This document shows positions 24,615-35,088 of a stretch of DNA of 64,000 nucleotides, piece after piece (position 1 is the first letter of the stretch; the number at the start of each line of letters is the position of its first letter). Source of the stretch: Hypoxylon rubiginosum (Eukaryota; Ascomycota; Sordariomycetes; Xylariales; Hypoxylaceae); NCBI GenBank assembly GCA_902806565.1, contig CADCXA010000038.1, positions 1 to 64,000 of the forward strand, read 5' to 3'. Under the pieces are notes generated by a model. It saw nothing but the letters and a program-made list of their open reading frames with translations. It was not told the DNA's origin and searched no databases. The translations under genes and the position numbers were made by a program.

Positions 24615-26258
24615 CTAGTGGAAATGTGGTGATTCCATCCCTGTTGCATTCCAAATATCAGGGAATAGATTTCTTATGGTATAATTTACTGACACCAAAA
24701 AACGACGTGGATGAGGCCGATTGTGGAAGCTGAGATGAGCCGTTATACCCTCGTACGGTGTATACATGGCTGGCTTGTAATAATCGAGGTCGCTATCGTA
24801 CAAGCAGGTGTCATCAAACCCTTCATAATCGTCGTTATCACTATCCCATCTCAATTTATTGCCATAGAAATCCGAAGAGAAACATCGGCGGTCTATATTT
24901 GTCCACTTGTACTTGACCTGAAGGTTCTCGATATGAGGTAAAATCCTAGCTAGGCGTTCCTTTCCTCTTAGACCTTTGGAAATATCCGAGTATTCTGAAC
25001 TTGAGTCCAATACAATGTCGCAGAGCTTATCCAGAGGTTGAATGTCAACGGTTGATAACTCTTCTAGTAGTTGGTCGAAAGTAACGTGCTCCCGTTCATC
25101 GACACCCGCCGCGTGTCTTAGGGTTGGACATATTAGCCTCCAAACACGCCTAAGGAGAATATAGACTGGGCTTTCGGATTTTTGGTCATCTGGAAGTGTT
25201 GACATTGCTGCACCGTGCTCGACCAAAAGTTTGATGGACTTATACATGGCTCGGGCGATGGCTTGCCACGGTTTGCCCTTCCACTTTTTAGCATCTTTTA
25301 AGAGCGCATCTATAGGGCGCATAAACCCCTGCTTGTTTAGGAGTGAATCACCACGTGCCTTTACACATAGGACTCCCAATGAGAATCGACTTGGTGCTGT
25401 GGCATTTGGATCCGCACCTAACTTGAGGAGTGCCTCGATCGCAGGCACATTAACCTCATCGCATGCAGCAATAAGAGGTGTTGTTCCCTCCATACCATTT
25501 ATGTCGACCCCGTTACTAACCATCACGCTTAGTAAATCAGCTTTATTTTCCTTATATAATCTGTAGTCTGTACAAATCTCATGGAGTGCGTTGCTAGGAG
25601 GCCTCCAGCCACGACTAATGAGACATTTTGCCATTCTAACTGAAGGTATCTGTCGAAGTACATTACGTGGATTGGTCATGAAATCTTCCCAATTAAAGGG
25701 GTATCCGCAAAGATCGAAGAGTTGTAGACGATCTAGAATCATACCGACGCAGTCGACGTGGTCGTGCCATATCGCAGTTGCTAGTAGTTCTGCCATATAG
25801 ATAGACCTGATGGGTTGATCTCCAGGAGGAATTACGACCAATCCATGTTGTTTTTGTCGACTAAATACATCGGTATTACCCAAAAGTATTATATCGAGCA
25901 GGAATTCGAAGCATTTGCTGCTGTAACGCAAGGCTTCTTCGAGCGGGAAACTGGACTCAATACAATAATGTTCTGTATAAGTCAAAAGAAAATTCCAATT
26001 TCTAGGGGTCTCTGCGGTACGTATAATAGAGTCTATCGTAGATAGCATACTCACATTGTCCGTTCTAATGGCATGCATTAGGGGTTTTGCAGCGTCTCTG
26101 AGTGGTAGGTCCAAGAGCGCTCGCCGCAACAAATGAAAGGGGGAAATCATAGAGCACACATCCCTACGTACACAACTCAAGTCGAGTTGTTCCCGAAGAG
26201 GGAGGTATTTCGATACCTCGTACAGAGTGTCTAGAGGGAGCTTACATGTTCCGGACAT
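24615..26258 (-). CDS. F-box/ankyrin-repeat protein
   Basis: Single exon, 547 aa from the ATG at 26,258. The frame extends to an ATG at 26,417, but those 53 extra residues show no domain, while the F-box starts seven residues after the chosen Met. An F-box-like helix set (LPLDTLYEVSKYLPLREQ..., residues 7-45) is followed by a long divergent helical region. Ankyrin repeats are seen at about 240-290 (GTTPLIAACD..VPAIEALLKLGADPNA) and about 365-395 (IKLLVEHGAAM). F-box proteins bind Skp1 and present targets to SCF ubiquitin ligases; ankyrin repeats would be the target-binding part. The C-terminal 150 residues are acidic and Tyr/Asp-rich. Fungal genomes hold many such lineage-specific proteins. 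The target is unknown. Confidence 0.75.
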   Translation of the reverse strand: MSGTCKLPLDTLYEVSKYLPLREQLDLSCVRRDVCSMISPFHLLRRALLDLPLRDAAKPLMHAIRTDNVSMLSTIDSIIRTAETPRNWNFLLTYTEHYCIESSFPLEEALRYSSKCFEFLLDIILLGNTDVFSRQKQHGLVVIPPGDQPIRSIYMAELLATAIWHDHVDCVGMILDRLQLFDLCGYPFNWEDFMTNPRNVLRQIPSVRMAKCLISRGWRPPSNALHEICTDYRLYKENKADLLSVMVSNGVDINGMEGTTPLIAACDEVNVPAIEALLKLGADPNATAPSRFSLGVLCVKARGDSLLNKQGFMRPIDALLKDAKKWKGKPWQAIARAMYKSIKLLVEHGAAMSTLPDDQKSESPVYILLRRVWRLICPTLRHAAGVDEREHVTFDQLLEELSTVDIQPLDKLCDIVLDSSSEYSDISKGLRGKERLARILPHIENLQVKYKWTNIDRRCFSSDFYGNKLRWDSDNDDYEGFDDTCLYDSDLDYYKPAMYTPYEGITAHLSFHNRPHPRRFLVSVNYTIRNLFPDIWNATGMESPHFH

Positions 26259-27267
26259 CGCGAATACACAATCGACAGTAGCACACGATGGATAGTGGCA
26301 AAGTCGTAAAGGCTGAGCAGTAGTAGGAACTTGAGTATGAGAAGAGACTTTCCCGACTCGTCCCGAATAGCTTCCTTTGTAGCGAAGGTGACGAATACAG
26401 GTTAAATATACGGCCAATTTCTATTACATTTCAAGACTATAGCTTCTTTTATAAATCTAGTTGGCATATCAAGTATCCTTTGTGGCTGTTATTCTTTCTT
26501 TAAGAAAACAGCTTCAGTCCCGTGTACTGGTTGCTTTGTTTGCGACTAGCAAACTGTTTCATGACTTTGCGACATAGAAGTCTTACAACTAAAATATTGA
26601 GAGCTGGAATGGAGTCATATTCCATATCATACGAGACCCCTAATAGTACTCCTTCCAGAGAACAGCCCCGCAGTGCTCTCTTGGAAATTCTCCGTAGACG
26701 TAGCCTAGGATTGAGATTCTACCAAAATACGCAATAACTACCTCTTACTGCTCTTGCTTCTCTAAATCAGTTTAGCCATACTTGTACGATTCCATGTGTA
26801 CCCCTATCTACATCTCTTGGGTGTCTTTGCAGCGCTGTTGAGTTGGAAAAGCAGAGATTTCGCCGTCTCCCTTCTGATTTCTACAAACCGCAGCCTAGGA
26901 TTTCGGTCGTCTTATTCAAAACGGGAAGCTCAACCTTTTCGAGCAATGTAACCCCGGGAACTATGGGGCTCATCCCCATACCCCATGATTGTGAATAGGG
27001 CTAGGTGATTTATACGCGCTCCAATTGAATAACAGTTGCTTATAAGCCTCCCAATAGTATCCTTCGTAATGGCACTACCCTACATCCAAAATGAAGAAAC
27101 ATGATGGACACGCATTGTAGGTTGTGATTCAAATAAATAGAGGTGTTAGAGCATTCAACCCTTCCAGAAGACAATCATCCATAATGAACTCAACCTGGTT
27201 ACGCCGGGTCTAGATGCAACTAATAGTGTTTGTGTAAAAAGTCTTGAAAATACGACAATAGCCCATC
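26259..27267. other. Divergent intergenic region (F-box gene / GH43 gene)
   Basis: About 1 kb between divergent genes. A 71-codon frame at 26,522-26,737 has no recognisable domain. AAATAAATAG at about 27,130 lies about 130 bp before the GH43 start and could serve as its TATA-like element, which is inference. Confidence 0.5.
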
Positions 27268-28430
27268 ATGTTCTTCATAGCAGGAAGGCTCGTCACGGCC
27301 TTGCTCGGTGCTACGTCTTGCCTCTTAGTTAGCTCAGTGACAGCGTTTACCAACCCAATTCGCCGACCTGGCGGTAGCGATCCGCAAATGTCTTACTCGG
27401 GCGGCTACTACTACCTCCTGTCCACTACTTGGACGGACGTAGAGATCGCGCGGGCAACGACAATCGAGGACCTCAAGACAGCCGAGAGGAAGGTTGTCTA
27501 TAGCTCAACCGTGGCGAACCGCTGTTGCAACGTCTGGGCCCCCGAAACGCATTATATTGACGGAACCTGGTATATCTACTTCACGGCGGGAAACGGCAAT
27601 AACCTCGATGGGCAGAACCTGCACGTTCTTAAGGGCGAGTACTTCTCGTGGTATTATTTTATGTTTTCCTCAGACGTGTCGAAGGCGTGGAATGAAAGAA
27701 AACAAAAGACCACGATAATCTGGCTGCGGTATCTCGAAGCTCGCCTCATGATAGGTTGATGAACTAGGTAATCCGAAATACTAACCAACTTACAGGCGGA
27801 GCCTCGGCTTGGGACGACTACACATACGTCGCGCAGCTCACCAACGAGTGGTCTATTGATGGGACCGTAGTGCGTCTCAACGGGTGGGGGAACTACCTGG
27901 CGTACTCGTGCTTTCACGGAGTGACTTACCAGTCGCTATGCATGCAGAAGCTAGGAGACGATAACGTATCGCTACAGGGCAGCATCGGGGTAATCTCGCA
28001 GCCGACGGAGACGTGGGAGCAAAGTGGCACACCTGTCAACGAGGGGCCCGCTGCACTATATATGCAGGGGTCGGGCAAGACGTATATCGCCTACTCTGCT
28101 AACTACTGCTGGACGCCTGACTACTGCCTTGCGACTCTCGAGTGGTACGGCAATACAGACCCGATCACGGCTGCTGCGTGGACCAAGTCCAATGGCTGTG
28201 TCTTCTCCGGCGGCATTAACGGCCACTACGGCACCGGCCATAACAGCTTCGTCCGCAGCCCCGACGACTCTCAGACCTGGAACGTTTACCATGCTACCTC
28301 AAACTCCGCCGGCGCTTGCGATGATACACGCTACACCATGGTCCAAGTCTTGGGAACCAGCTCGGATGGGTCCCCTGACTTCGGAACTCCTGTTGCTTTC
28401 AGTTATGACTCTGCCGAGCCGAGCTCGTAG
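27268..28430 (+). CDS. Secreted GH43 arabinofuranosidase/xylosidase-type enzyme
   Basis: Two exons, 27,268-27,634 and 27,796-28,430, giving 333 aa, typical for secreted single-domain GH43. A signal peptide covers residues 1-26 (LLVSSVTA cleavage region). The five-blade propeller family's three acids are visible: D38 (GGSDPQM, base), D144 (WSIDGTV, pKa modulator) and E205 (VNEGPAAL, acid). GH43 enzymes release arabinose or xylose from plant hemicellulose or arabinan outside the cell; the closest pattern I recognise is the alpha-L-arabinofuranosidase type. The exons join as HVLKG|GASAWDDYTY. This requires a GC-AG intron (donor GCGAGT, CTAAC branch, TTACAG acceptor, 161 nt), because no GT donor keeps frame. 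Without splicing the frame ends at 27,759. The gene is tail-to-tail with a Zn2Cys6 regulator 190 bp away. Confidence 0.9.
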
Positions 28431-28620
28431 GTAGTTGGTAGCTTTTATAGAACATAATTCTTAACTTCCCTATTGTTTATTGCAGTGTTACAAGTATATA
28501 AAGCCTTAGTCTAACAGGTAAACCTGCCCTTTACGTGATATATAAAAACCCCTATTAGGAAATGTGTCTAGTTCCACTCTCCAACTCATCTCCAGAATAG
28601 AACTGTCAAACCACAACACG

Positions 28621-30955
28621 TCATCCATCAGCATCATTATTACTGTGAGGAGGATCGAGTACCATTCCGGAAATTCGCTGTGATGCAGACAAGCTGTCGC
28701 CGTTTAGCCTTTGCAATAGGTCCCGTGCTAGTTGATTAACACTTCTGAGATTCTGTAACGTGCACAGCAGCTTATTAGAAGCGTTACTCGTATCCGCCTC
28801 CGTAACGACTCCCGACTTGTTGTCAAGCTGAATTCGGACGCCGTGGAATATCACGCTTGGCATGAATGCGTGAGTCTATATAGAGTGAGCGCTTTGCTTT
28901 CTCATAAATAATGCATCGCAACAAGGCTAAAAGGTGGAAGAAGGCGTACATTGAATTGGCTTGGCTGGTTCAGGCTCTGAGCTAATGTGGCTATCTCCTC
29001 CACCGCCGCAGCCGTTTGTTCTCTGTAGTCTGCTGCTAGTACTTGATGTTGCGCAGCCGGTAGATTCTTGGTCCGCAGCCGGATATTCATGAGGTGGATA
29101 AAGACGACATCGGCTATCAAGCAGGTGAATACCAGCATTGGGTCAGCAAGCACGCCAACGGCAAATGAATACTGTTGGAGCTTCTCCCTTCTAGTCTCTA
29201 CTACTTCATTGAGGCACTCATATCGAGCACACAACTCAAGCGAGTCATCACGATATGCAGTATCCGTAGGCATGCGCGGTTGGTGCGCCATACACCGTCC
29301 CCAGAGAGTCAGGAAGATAGCGCATTCGGCAAAGATCGAAGAAATCCCTTGGCCGCTGACGGCGACGGCCTCGGATAAGAATCCGGTACAGACGGCCCGA
29401 CTGTTCTCAAAGTCGGCTTCAGAAGCTGGAAGTCGAGTGAGTATCTGTTAAGTCTATATTATCAGTACCTACGTGTAAATAAAGGGAGAACAGTTGCTCA
29501 AACGCGACTCTTACCGCGTCTTCATGGAAGGTAAGTGGACATGTGCCGTGGAGACCTGCACAGCGATCGAGGCAATACGATACCCAGAAAATTCTCCTTT
29601 TCTGTTCAGTTTCAACCCAGGGGCTGTCCGGTTTAGCCTCAAAGCTGGCCGGTATAACACCGGGTTCGCACGCGTCCACTTGGTGCAGAAGAGCGACCTG
29701 GACCATCCTGAAAGCGCGCCCCGCTGTCATCATGGCTCGATGATACGGCTTATGCATGAACTCGTAGTGGGCAAGTAGCAGCCATGCTTGAATGTGCTCA
29801 AGAGGTATGCTGCCTATCGATCCTTGCTCATTTGCATCGTCAAGCTTCTCAAGCATCTGGCGCGTGTCTGCATATAGCGACTTACTAAGCTGTTGGAACG
29901 AAGCTGAGGCGGCGGCAGCCAAGGTACGCATTGCAGACTGTAGAACCGCACAGGCACCTAGTTTTTTCGGCTGCCGGGCCCAGGAGAGGTACCAAGTACG
30001 ATGGACCAACGGAATAAGTGTGTGCACGCGGTCAAAGTACAGTTGATCTCTAGTAGAATAGTCAATGCTGGCCAAACTTGGAGTTGCGTAAAGAGCTTCG
30101 GATTCTCACAAGTCAGCCTCTACCCAGCCCTCGATGTCATCCAACATGTGCGTTGACCTATCGTGAGATCCTATCTCAGGAATACAAGTAAAACTTGAGG
30201 GAAGTTGAGATGACGGTACTGAGACAGAAACCGCTGAGGCGGTCAGAGGGGTAGAAGTGAAGATAGAAGTAGAGGCAGAGATGAATTCCAAGTCTAGCCC
30301 AGTGGGCGATTCACCACTCGACATCCTGTCCACACTTGTCCCCTTTCCCATCTCCGGGTCCTTCGTCCTAGCGAAGACATCGTCATCGCCTAATGGTGGC
30401 AGAAAAGAAGAAGAAATCATATAATCCAAGTCGCCAAAACTCTGACCTGGATGCGAATTCTCATTGTCGATGTGCGATGGGACATCGGAAAATAAAAAGT
30501 GGTCTAGGCTGTCATTCTCTGCTCCAGGTATCTGCGTGCTGTCGACCGCGCTAAGCTTCCTAGGCTCGTTAAACTCGCCCGTCATGGAAGATCGTTCAAT
30601 GAGACAGTGTTCCAGAGTCGCTCATTATTTGATTAGTTGGATCCCCTTTAGGAGGTAGTCAAAGACAATGGCGACAGTGGAATGACATACCGACTCGGGC
30701 CCTTAATGCCTGTAACTGCCCCTTTTTAGGGCCTCTCTTTGGACGCGATTTAATATAGATGCACTCGACCCCATTCGTGAAGCCTACGCGTTGTTAGACC
30801 AGCTGCAAGATCAGTAGATCCCGGACTCAACATGTTAGAGGGCTAAGGCACAACGCACAGTTCCCGCACACTGGCCGAGCCCGGTTGCAGCGAATCTTCT
30901 TCTTGCGACAGTCCTCGCAAGCGATCCCAGGTTGCTGTCGAAGAGCTGAAGCCAT
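28621..30955 (-). CDS. Zn2Cys6 transcription factor with fungal MHR domain, six exons
   Basis: Exons: 30,955-30,859; 30,783-30,691; 30,620-30,110; 30,049-29,515; 29,444-28,950; 28,875-28,621 (661 aa). Exons 1 and 2 join to form a perfect binuclear zinc cluster: C13-x2-C16-x6-C23-x6-C30-x2-C33-x6-C40, followed by a basic linker (KSRPKRGPKKGQ) and LQALRARVATLE, a short coiled coil. Residues 60-230 are Ser/Thr/Asp-rich and probably disordered. The middle homology region holds the family hallmark RRIFWVSYCLDR (about 385-396). Such proteins bind CGG half-sites and control catabolic or secondary-metabolism genes in the nucleus. Intron 2 (70 nt) needs a GAG acceptor. Intron 3 (60 nt, GTGAGA/CTAG) removes an in-frame TGA. 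Its place beside GH43 suggests, without proof, a role in sugar-polymer use. Confidence 0.87.
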
Positions 30956-32301
30956 CACTCGCTATCGCTGTGGATCCGGGGCTCTGCGAAAAGCTAAGAG
31001 AATTGACTGGGACGGAGCTTGTTGCCTCCTTTTCCCCATAGAATCTCTTCATGAAATAAAAGAAGGCCTTGCTTTATATACTGCTTGTCCACCTTCCAGT
31101 TCAGATTCCAGGCACACGAACGCCGCCGTCATGCTTTCGAGCGTCATTGTTGATATGGCGCAAAAGGTGTCAATAGCCATTGCCATTTTGCGGCTTTACA
31201 CATCTGAAATGTTCGTTGTACAGCTTACCGGAATAGGAATAAATGGCCAGGAGGATGCACATGTGATTGGCCGAGGGCGATGCTGGCGACGCTGTGAGAT
31301 GATATCCCGAGCCTGCTTGACAGACACCTGGTTTCTAGTTGGAGGGTTACGACCCGTGTTGGAGGTAAAATATATGCAACGATGCGCCCAACTCCAGCCA
31401 CTTTGACATCTCCAGGTCGCCATGTTGCTGCGGAGGTATGAGTATGCAGAATTAGCCAGCCATATACAAATCTCTGACTGTAGATGGGAATATACCTAGG
31501 TACCTAAGGTACCTCTTACTCCTACCGACAGATTCATCTCCAATCAAGTCGTCAGAAGACGAGTGCGTGCATGAGCTGTCACGTATCACAAAAGGTCAGC
31601 CAAGGGTAACCTTGGTTGGCCTAACTCGCTCCCGAATCTCCTGTCGGCCTGCTATATGCATGCCTGCCACGAACATTTTTGAAATAATAGGTTTCAGAAC
31701 GATACAACGTAGACCATGTCTGCAGACGGATACTGGCAGCGTGGCTAGTACTAGTACCTACCTCCTAGGTACTGTAGATATACGTATTACACCTCGAATT
31801 TGTTAATTTCATCTGGGAAAAAAACGGCGTTTCCGTTCAAATTTCGCCGTGTGTTACCAATACTGCCATCGATATTCTGATTGGTATGAATAATTCTCGT
31901 TTTCTTACCGCCAATATCAACCTCGTGCCCAGAATCTAGATCATACGCAATGTTGCGTGGCTTCTTGACGGCTGCTTGAGGGCTGCTTACTCAGGAGCTT
32001 CTCACCAAGTTTCTCTGTGCACTTCCTTGGAGGCCAAGCAAGTTCTTTTGTCCCTTGCTTACCTCGGAAGCGCTAACAAAGCAGAGCTGACATCAGAGGA
32101 CTATAATGTCGAGTTCAGCTACGGGTTTCGGATTCTGCGAGCCGGTCCTAAAGAACATATATTTCCTACACCACGGATGATTTGTCCTGCAGATGGCTCT
32201 TGTAAATTGTTACACATTGTCTCAGGCCGACCCTACACAAGCCCAAGAAGTACGGCTACACATTCAAAATAAAACTCCCTATATCGCCAATCAACGAGAA
32301 T
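30956..32301. other. Divergent intergenic region (regulator / lipase)
   Basis: 1.35 kb between divergent genes. No frame resembles a protein family. A TACCTAGGTACCTAAGGTACCT cluster lies near 31,494-31,515. Promoters of both neighbours should lie here, but no clear TATA box is seen. Confidence 0.5.
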
Positions 32302-33618
32302 ATGCCCTCCGTCTCCGTCCTCTCGCCTCCTGCTGGTGACCCGAGTGGCGGCACCATGCGCCCCCTGAATTGGCTGTTTGGCCTCCGTGCATCGGACAGA
32401 GACTCGGTAGCCCAACCCTTACCTCCTAGTAAAGACCCGTGGTATAAGGCACCGGCCGGGTTCGAAGCCGCACAGCCGGGGACCATCCTCCGAATACGTC
32501 CTACGCCAGGGGATCTCGCCGCCGTCGTTGGCAATGCCTCGGCCTCCTACAACATCCTTTACCGTACTACCGACTCGCACCTTCAGCCTTCCTGGGCCGT
32601 AACTACATTGTTTATTCCCACATCCCTCTACGTGTCCCCCTCCGGCAAAGTTCCTTTGCTATCGTACCAGCCCGCTTACAACACGGCAAACCTCGACTCC
32701 AGCCCGTCCTTTACCTTACACCGAGGACAATCGCAGGCCGTTATCGATATAGGCATGCGACCTGAGACTTTACTTTTCACCGAAATGCTCGGCCTGGGCT
32801 GGATTGTCAACGTCCCCGATTTCGAGGGCCCTACCGCGGCCTTCGGGGCCGGTGTACTAGCCGGGCGCGCGACGCTAGATTCGATCCGTGCGGTCCTCGG
32901 CTTAGCTCGACTCACCGGCGCAGATGACATGACTACTGCTATATGGGGATATAGCGGCGGCAGTCTCGCGACCGGTGCCGCGGCCGAGATGCAGGTGCAA
33001 TATGCTCCCGAGCTTGATATCTCCGGGGTCGTGCTAGGGGGCCTTCTCGATAACCTTTCAGACAACTTACACCTGTTGAATAAGAGTCCGCTTTCCTCCA
33101 ACATAGTAAACGGGTTACTAGGACTTATGTCACAATATCCCGAAGCAGCAGTGTACGTCCGCAGCCGACTACGCCCGGAGACTGCGGACGAATTTTTAAG
33201 CGCAAAGGATATCAGCTCGAGCGAATCTATAGCAACCTTCGCGATGAAGGATGTCTACAGTTATTTCGTAGGCGGCGAGGCGGATCTACAAACACCGATG
33301 TTACGGAGGATCCTCAATGCGGAAGGAAGACGCGGAACCTACGGAGTGCCCGCCATGCCCATGTTTATATACAAGGCGATCGGGGACCAGTTCTGCCAGA
33401 TAGGACTAACCGACAGCCTGGTAGATACGTTCAGCAAGGCGGGTGCGAATATCACATACGAGAGGAATACCGTGGGTGGGCACGTATCCGAGATTGAGAA
33501 TGGGGAGGCTAGGGTGATTAAGTGGCTTTGGAGCATCTATGACGAATCGTACACGCCGTCTACGGAGGGTTGTACAATCCGAGACGTCGCTGTGAAGGTC
33601 TCCCCCTTGAATGTATAG
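32302..33618 (+). CDS. LIP-type secretory lipase family protein
   Basis: Single exon, 438 aa. It matches the fungal secretory lipase family (Candida LIP, C. antarctica lipase A; alpha/beta-hydrolase): YRTTDSHLQPSWAVTTLFIP, SYQPAYNTANLDSSPS, VNVPDFEGP, then the nucleophile elbow GYSGGS with S218. AIGDQ and GGHVSE near the C-terminus supply the likely Asp and His of the triad. Members hydrolyse triacylglycerols or bulky esters, usually outside the cell. Oddly, the N-terminus (MPSVSVLSPPAGDPSGG...) is not a signal peptide; an internal Met19 followed by RPLNWLFGLRA is at best a weak one. The true start may lie in an unrecognised upstream exon, or the protein may be intracellular. The catalytic domain itself looks intact from about residue 40. 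It is convergent with the SDR gene. Confidence 0.88.
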   Translation: MPSVSVLSPPAGDPSGGTMRPLNWLFGLRASDRDSVAQPLPPSKDPWYKAPAGFEAAQPGTILRIRPTPGDLAAVVGNASASYNILYRTTDSHLQPSWAVTTLFIPTSLYVSPSGKVPLLSYQPAYNTANLDSSPSFTLHRGQSQAVIDIGMRPETLLFTEMLGLGWIVNVPDFEGPTAAFGAGVLAGRATLDSIRAVLGLARLTGADDMTTAIWGYSGGSLATGAAAEMQVQYAPELDISGVVLGGLLDNLSDNLHLLNKSPLSSNIVNGLLGLMSQYPEAAVYVRSRLRPETADEFLSAKDISSSESIATFAMKDVYSYFVGGEADLQTPMLRRILNAEGRRGTYGVPAMPMFIYKAIGDQFCQIGLTDSLVDTFSKAGANITYERNTVGGHVSEIENGEARVIKWLWSIYDESYTPSTEGCTIRDVAVKVSPLNV

Positions 33619-33940
33619 GTATCTTCTTTTACTATCTGTTGATAATCACTTTTCACATTCTCATTACATACAATATTCTTTTCATGAAGTTATGACGATC
33701 GTTTCTTTTTCTATAGTGGGCGCTTGACATATCAGACCAAACCATAGCTGAAAAATCAAGTACTTGATGAGGAGCCTCAGAGTCCGTCTCTTAGCGAAAA
33801 TCGGGGAATAATTCAATATAAAATACGATGAGTGGAAGTTTAAAGGCTCCTGATTATGCTGCGGAATTCAGGTTGAGGCCTCATCCCATATGAGAAATCA
33901 CTCGGCCCTCGAACTCATTCTTTAGTGTCAGCCCCCCTTT
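33619..33940. other. Short convergent intergenic region
   Basis: 322 bp between two stop codons; it must carry both 3' ends. Nothing else is seen. Confidence 0.5.
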
Positions 33941-34984
33941 TTACACTAAGAACTCTTTCACCCTCTCTTCGCACCACTCAAAGTACTCTCTCGCCCGTCC
34001 CGAACCCCCTTCCTCCTCCCCTTTCAGCCCCACAACCAAATCGGCTCGCTGCCCCGGGTGCCACCTCCCGTCGCACATTGCGTATCGCCCCGCCACGGCA
34101 TCCAGCATCGTCACCTCGTCCGAAAAGGCGATCCACATAAACGTCTCGGCGCCGTGCACCGGATCCCGGAGGATAGGGCTCACGACGAAGGTTAGCCAGG
34201 AGGGAACCGTGCGCCATATGCCCGTGGAGTAGTTCCCCGGGTTGCCTGCCAGGTGCACGACGCCCACCCCGAAGGCCCCGGCCTCAGACGATTGGCGCCG
34301 TGCGAACTCGGAAGCCAGGAACCAGTTCGCCACCTTGGACGACGCGTATAGCTCGTTCGGGTCTTTGATGCTGAAGGGGTCTTGCAGGTACTCCTTCCGC
34401 ACCCCTTCTTTGGGACTCATCAGCTCGACGAGGACCGAGGCGGCCCACACGACCCGTACGCTATCCTTCGGAGCCGTCTTGGCCGTCTGAGAGAGGATGG
34501 GCGTGAGCAGCCGAGTCAGCAGGTGGTGGCCGAGTGAGTTGGTAGAGAAGTGATATTCGTGACCCTGCGGAGTTGGAGGCGCATTCTTCATGGAGCCGGT
34601 GCCTGCGTTGTTGAATAGAATGTCGAGCCTGCCGTCCGGCCCCTCGCGGTCTAAGAATTGCTGTGCAGCCGTCTTGACCGTCGTAAAATCTGCCAGATCC
34701 ATGTATATAAACTCCAAGCTGCCCGCCTTCGTGCTCTTATCGCTATTGCCGGCATAGTGGGCCTTTATACGACCGATAGCGTCCTCGGCGTGCTCTTTTG
34801 ACCGCGTAAGCATGTACACTTTCCCGCCTGCGCCGTACAAGATGCGCGAGAGCTCATATCCAATGCCGGACGATCCGCCTGTCACGACGAACACCTTCCC
34901 GGACTGATTCGGTAGGTTGGCCTCCGTGAGTGGCGCACCATCGCGAGGGGGAAAGAATTGAGTCCAGCTCGTAGCGAAGGACAT
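33941..34984 (-). CDS. Short-chain dehydrogenase/reductase (retinol-dehydrogenase/WWOX-like)
   Basis: Single exon, 347 aa from the ATG at 34,984. An upstream in-frame ATG at 35,023 adds 13 residues without homology; the family typically starts with a short S/W/T/F-rich segment then PPRDGAPLTEANLP, as here. The cofactor motif TGGSSGIG is at residues 35-42, NNAG at 125-128 and the active-site YASSK at 213-217. The protein is about 100 residues longer than minimal SDRs, as in the retinol dehydrogenase/protochlorophyllide-reductase-like group. It should reduce or oxidise a carbonyl/alcohol with NADP(H). The substrate is unknown. A TATATATA box lies about 100 bp upstream. Confidence 0.92.
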   Translation of the reverse strand: MSFATSWTQFFPPRDGAPLTEANLPNQSGKVFVVTGGSSGIGYELSRILYGAGGKVYMLTRSKEHAEDAIGRIKAHYAGNSDKSTKAGSLEFIYMDLADFTTVKTAAQQFLDREGPDGRLDILFNNAGTGSMKNAPPTPQGHEYHFSTNSLGHHLLTRLLTPILSQTAKTAPKDSVRVVWAASVLVELMSPKEGVRKEYLQDPFSIKDPNELYASSKVANWFLASEFARRQSSEAGAFGVGVVHLAGNPGNYSTGIWRTVPSWLTFVVSPILRDPVHGAETFMWIAFSDEVTMLDAVAGRYAMCDGRWHPGQRADLVVGLKGEEEGGSGRAREYFEWCEERVKEFLV

Positions 34985-35080
34985 TGTAGTAACTATTACG
35001 GACTCGGACAAGAACCACAACAAGGCAACAAGTTGTAGGAGGGCGTGCGATTGACGTCGAGGTGAGGCGATTTGGTTAAT

Positions 35081-35088
35081 TATATATA
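35081..35088 (-). promoter_or_regulatory. TATA-like box of the SDR gene
   Basis: TATATATA lies 97-104 bp upstream of the chosen start codon on the minus strand, a normal spacing for a fungal TATA box with a short leader. Position is the only evidence. Confidence 0.4.

Noticed and set aside
30106..30108. TGA in the Zn2Cys6 gene read as a disabling stop
   Set aside because: A 60-nt GTGAGA...CTAG intron removes it in the right phase and gives a family-like joint, so I kept the gene as intact.
30885..31406. 173-codon plus-strand frame
   Set aside because: It is antisense to the zinc-cluster exon of the regulator and has no family resemblance.
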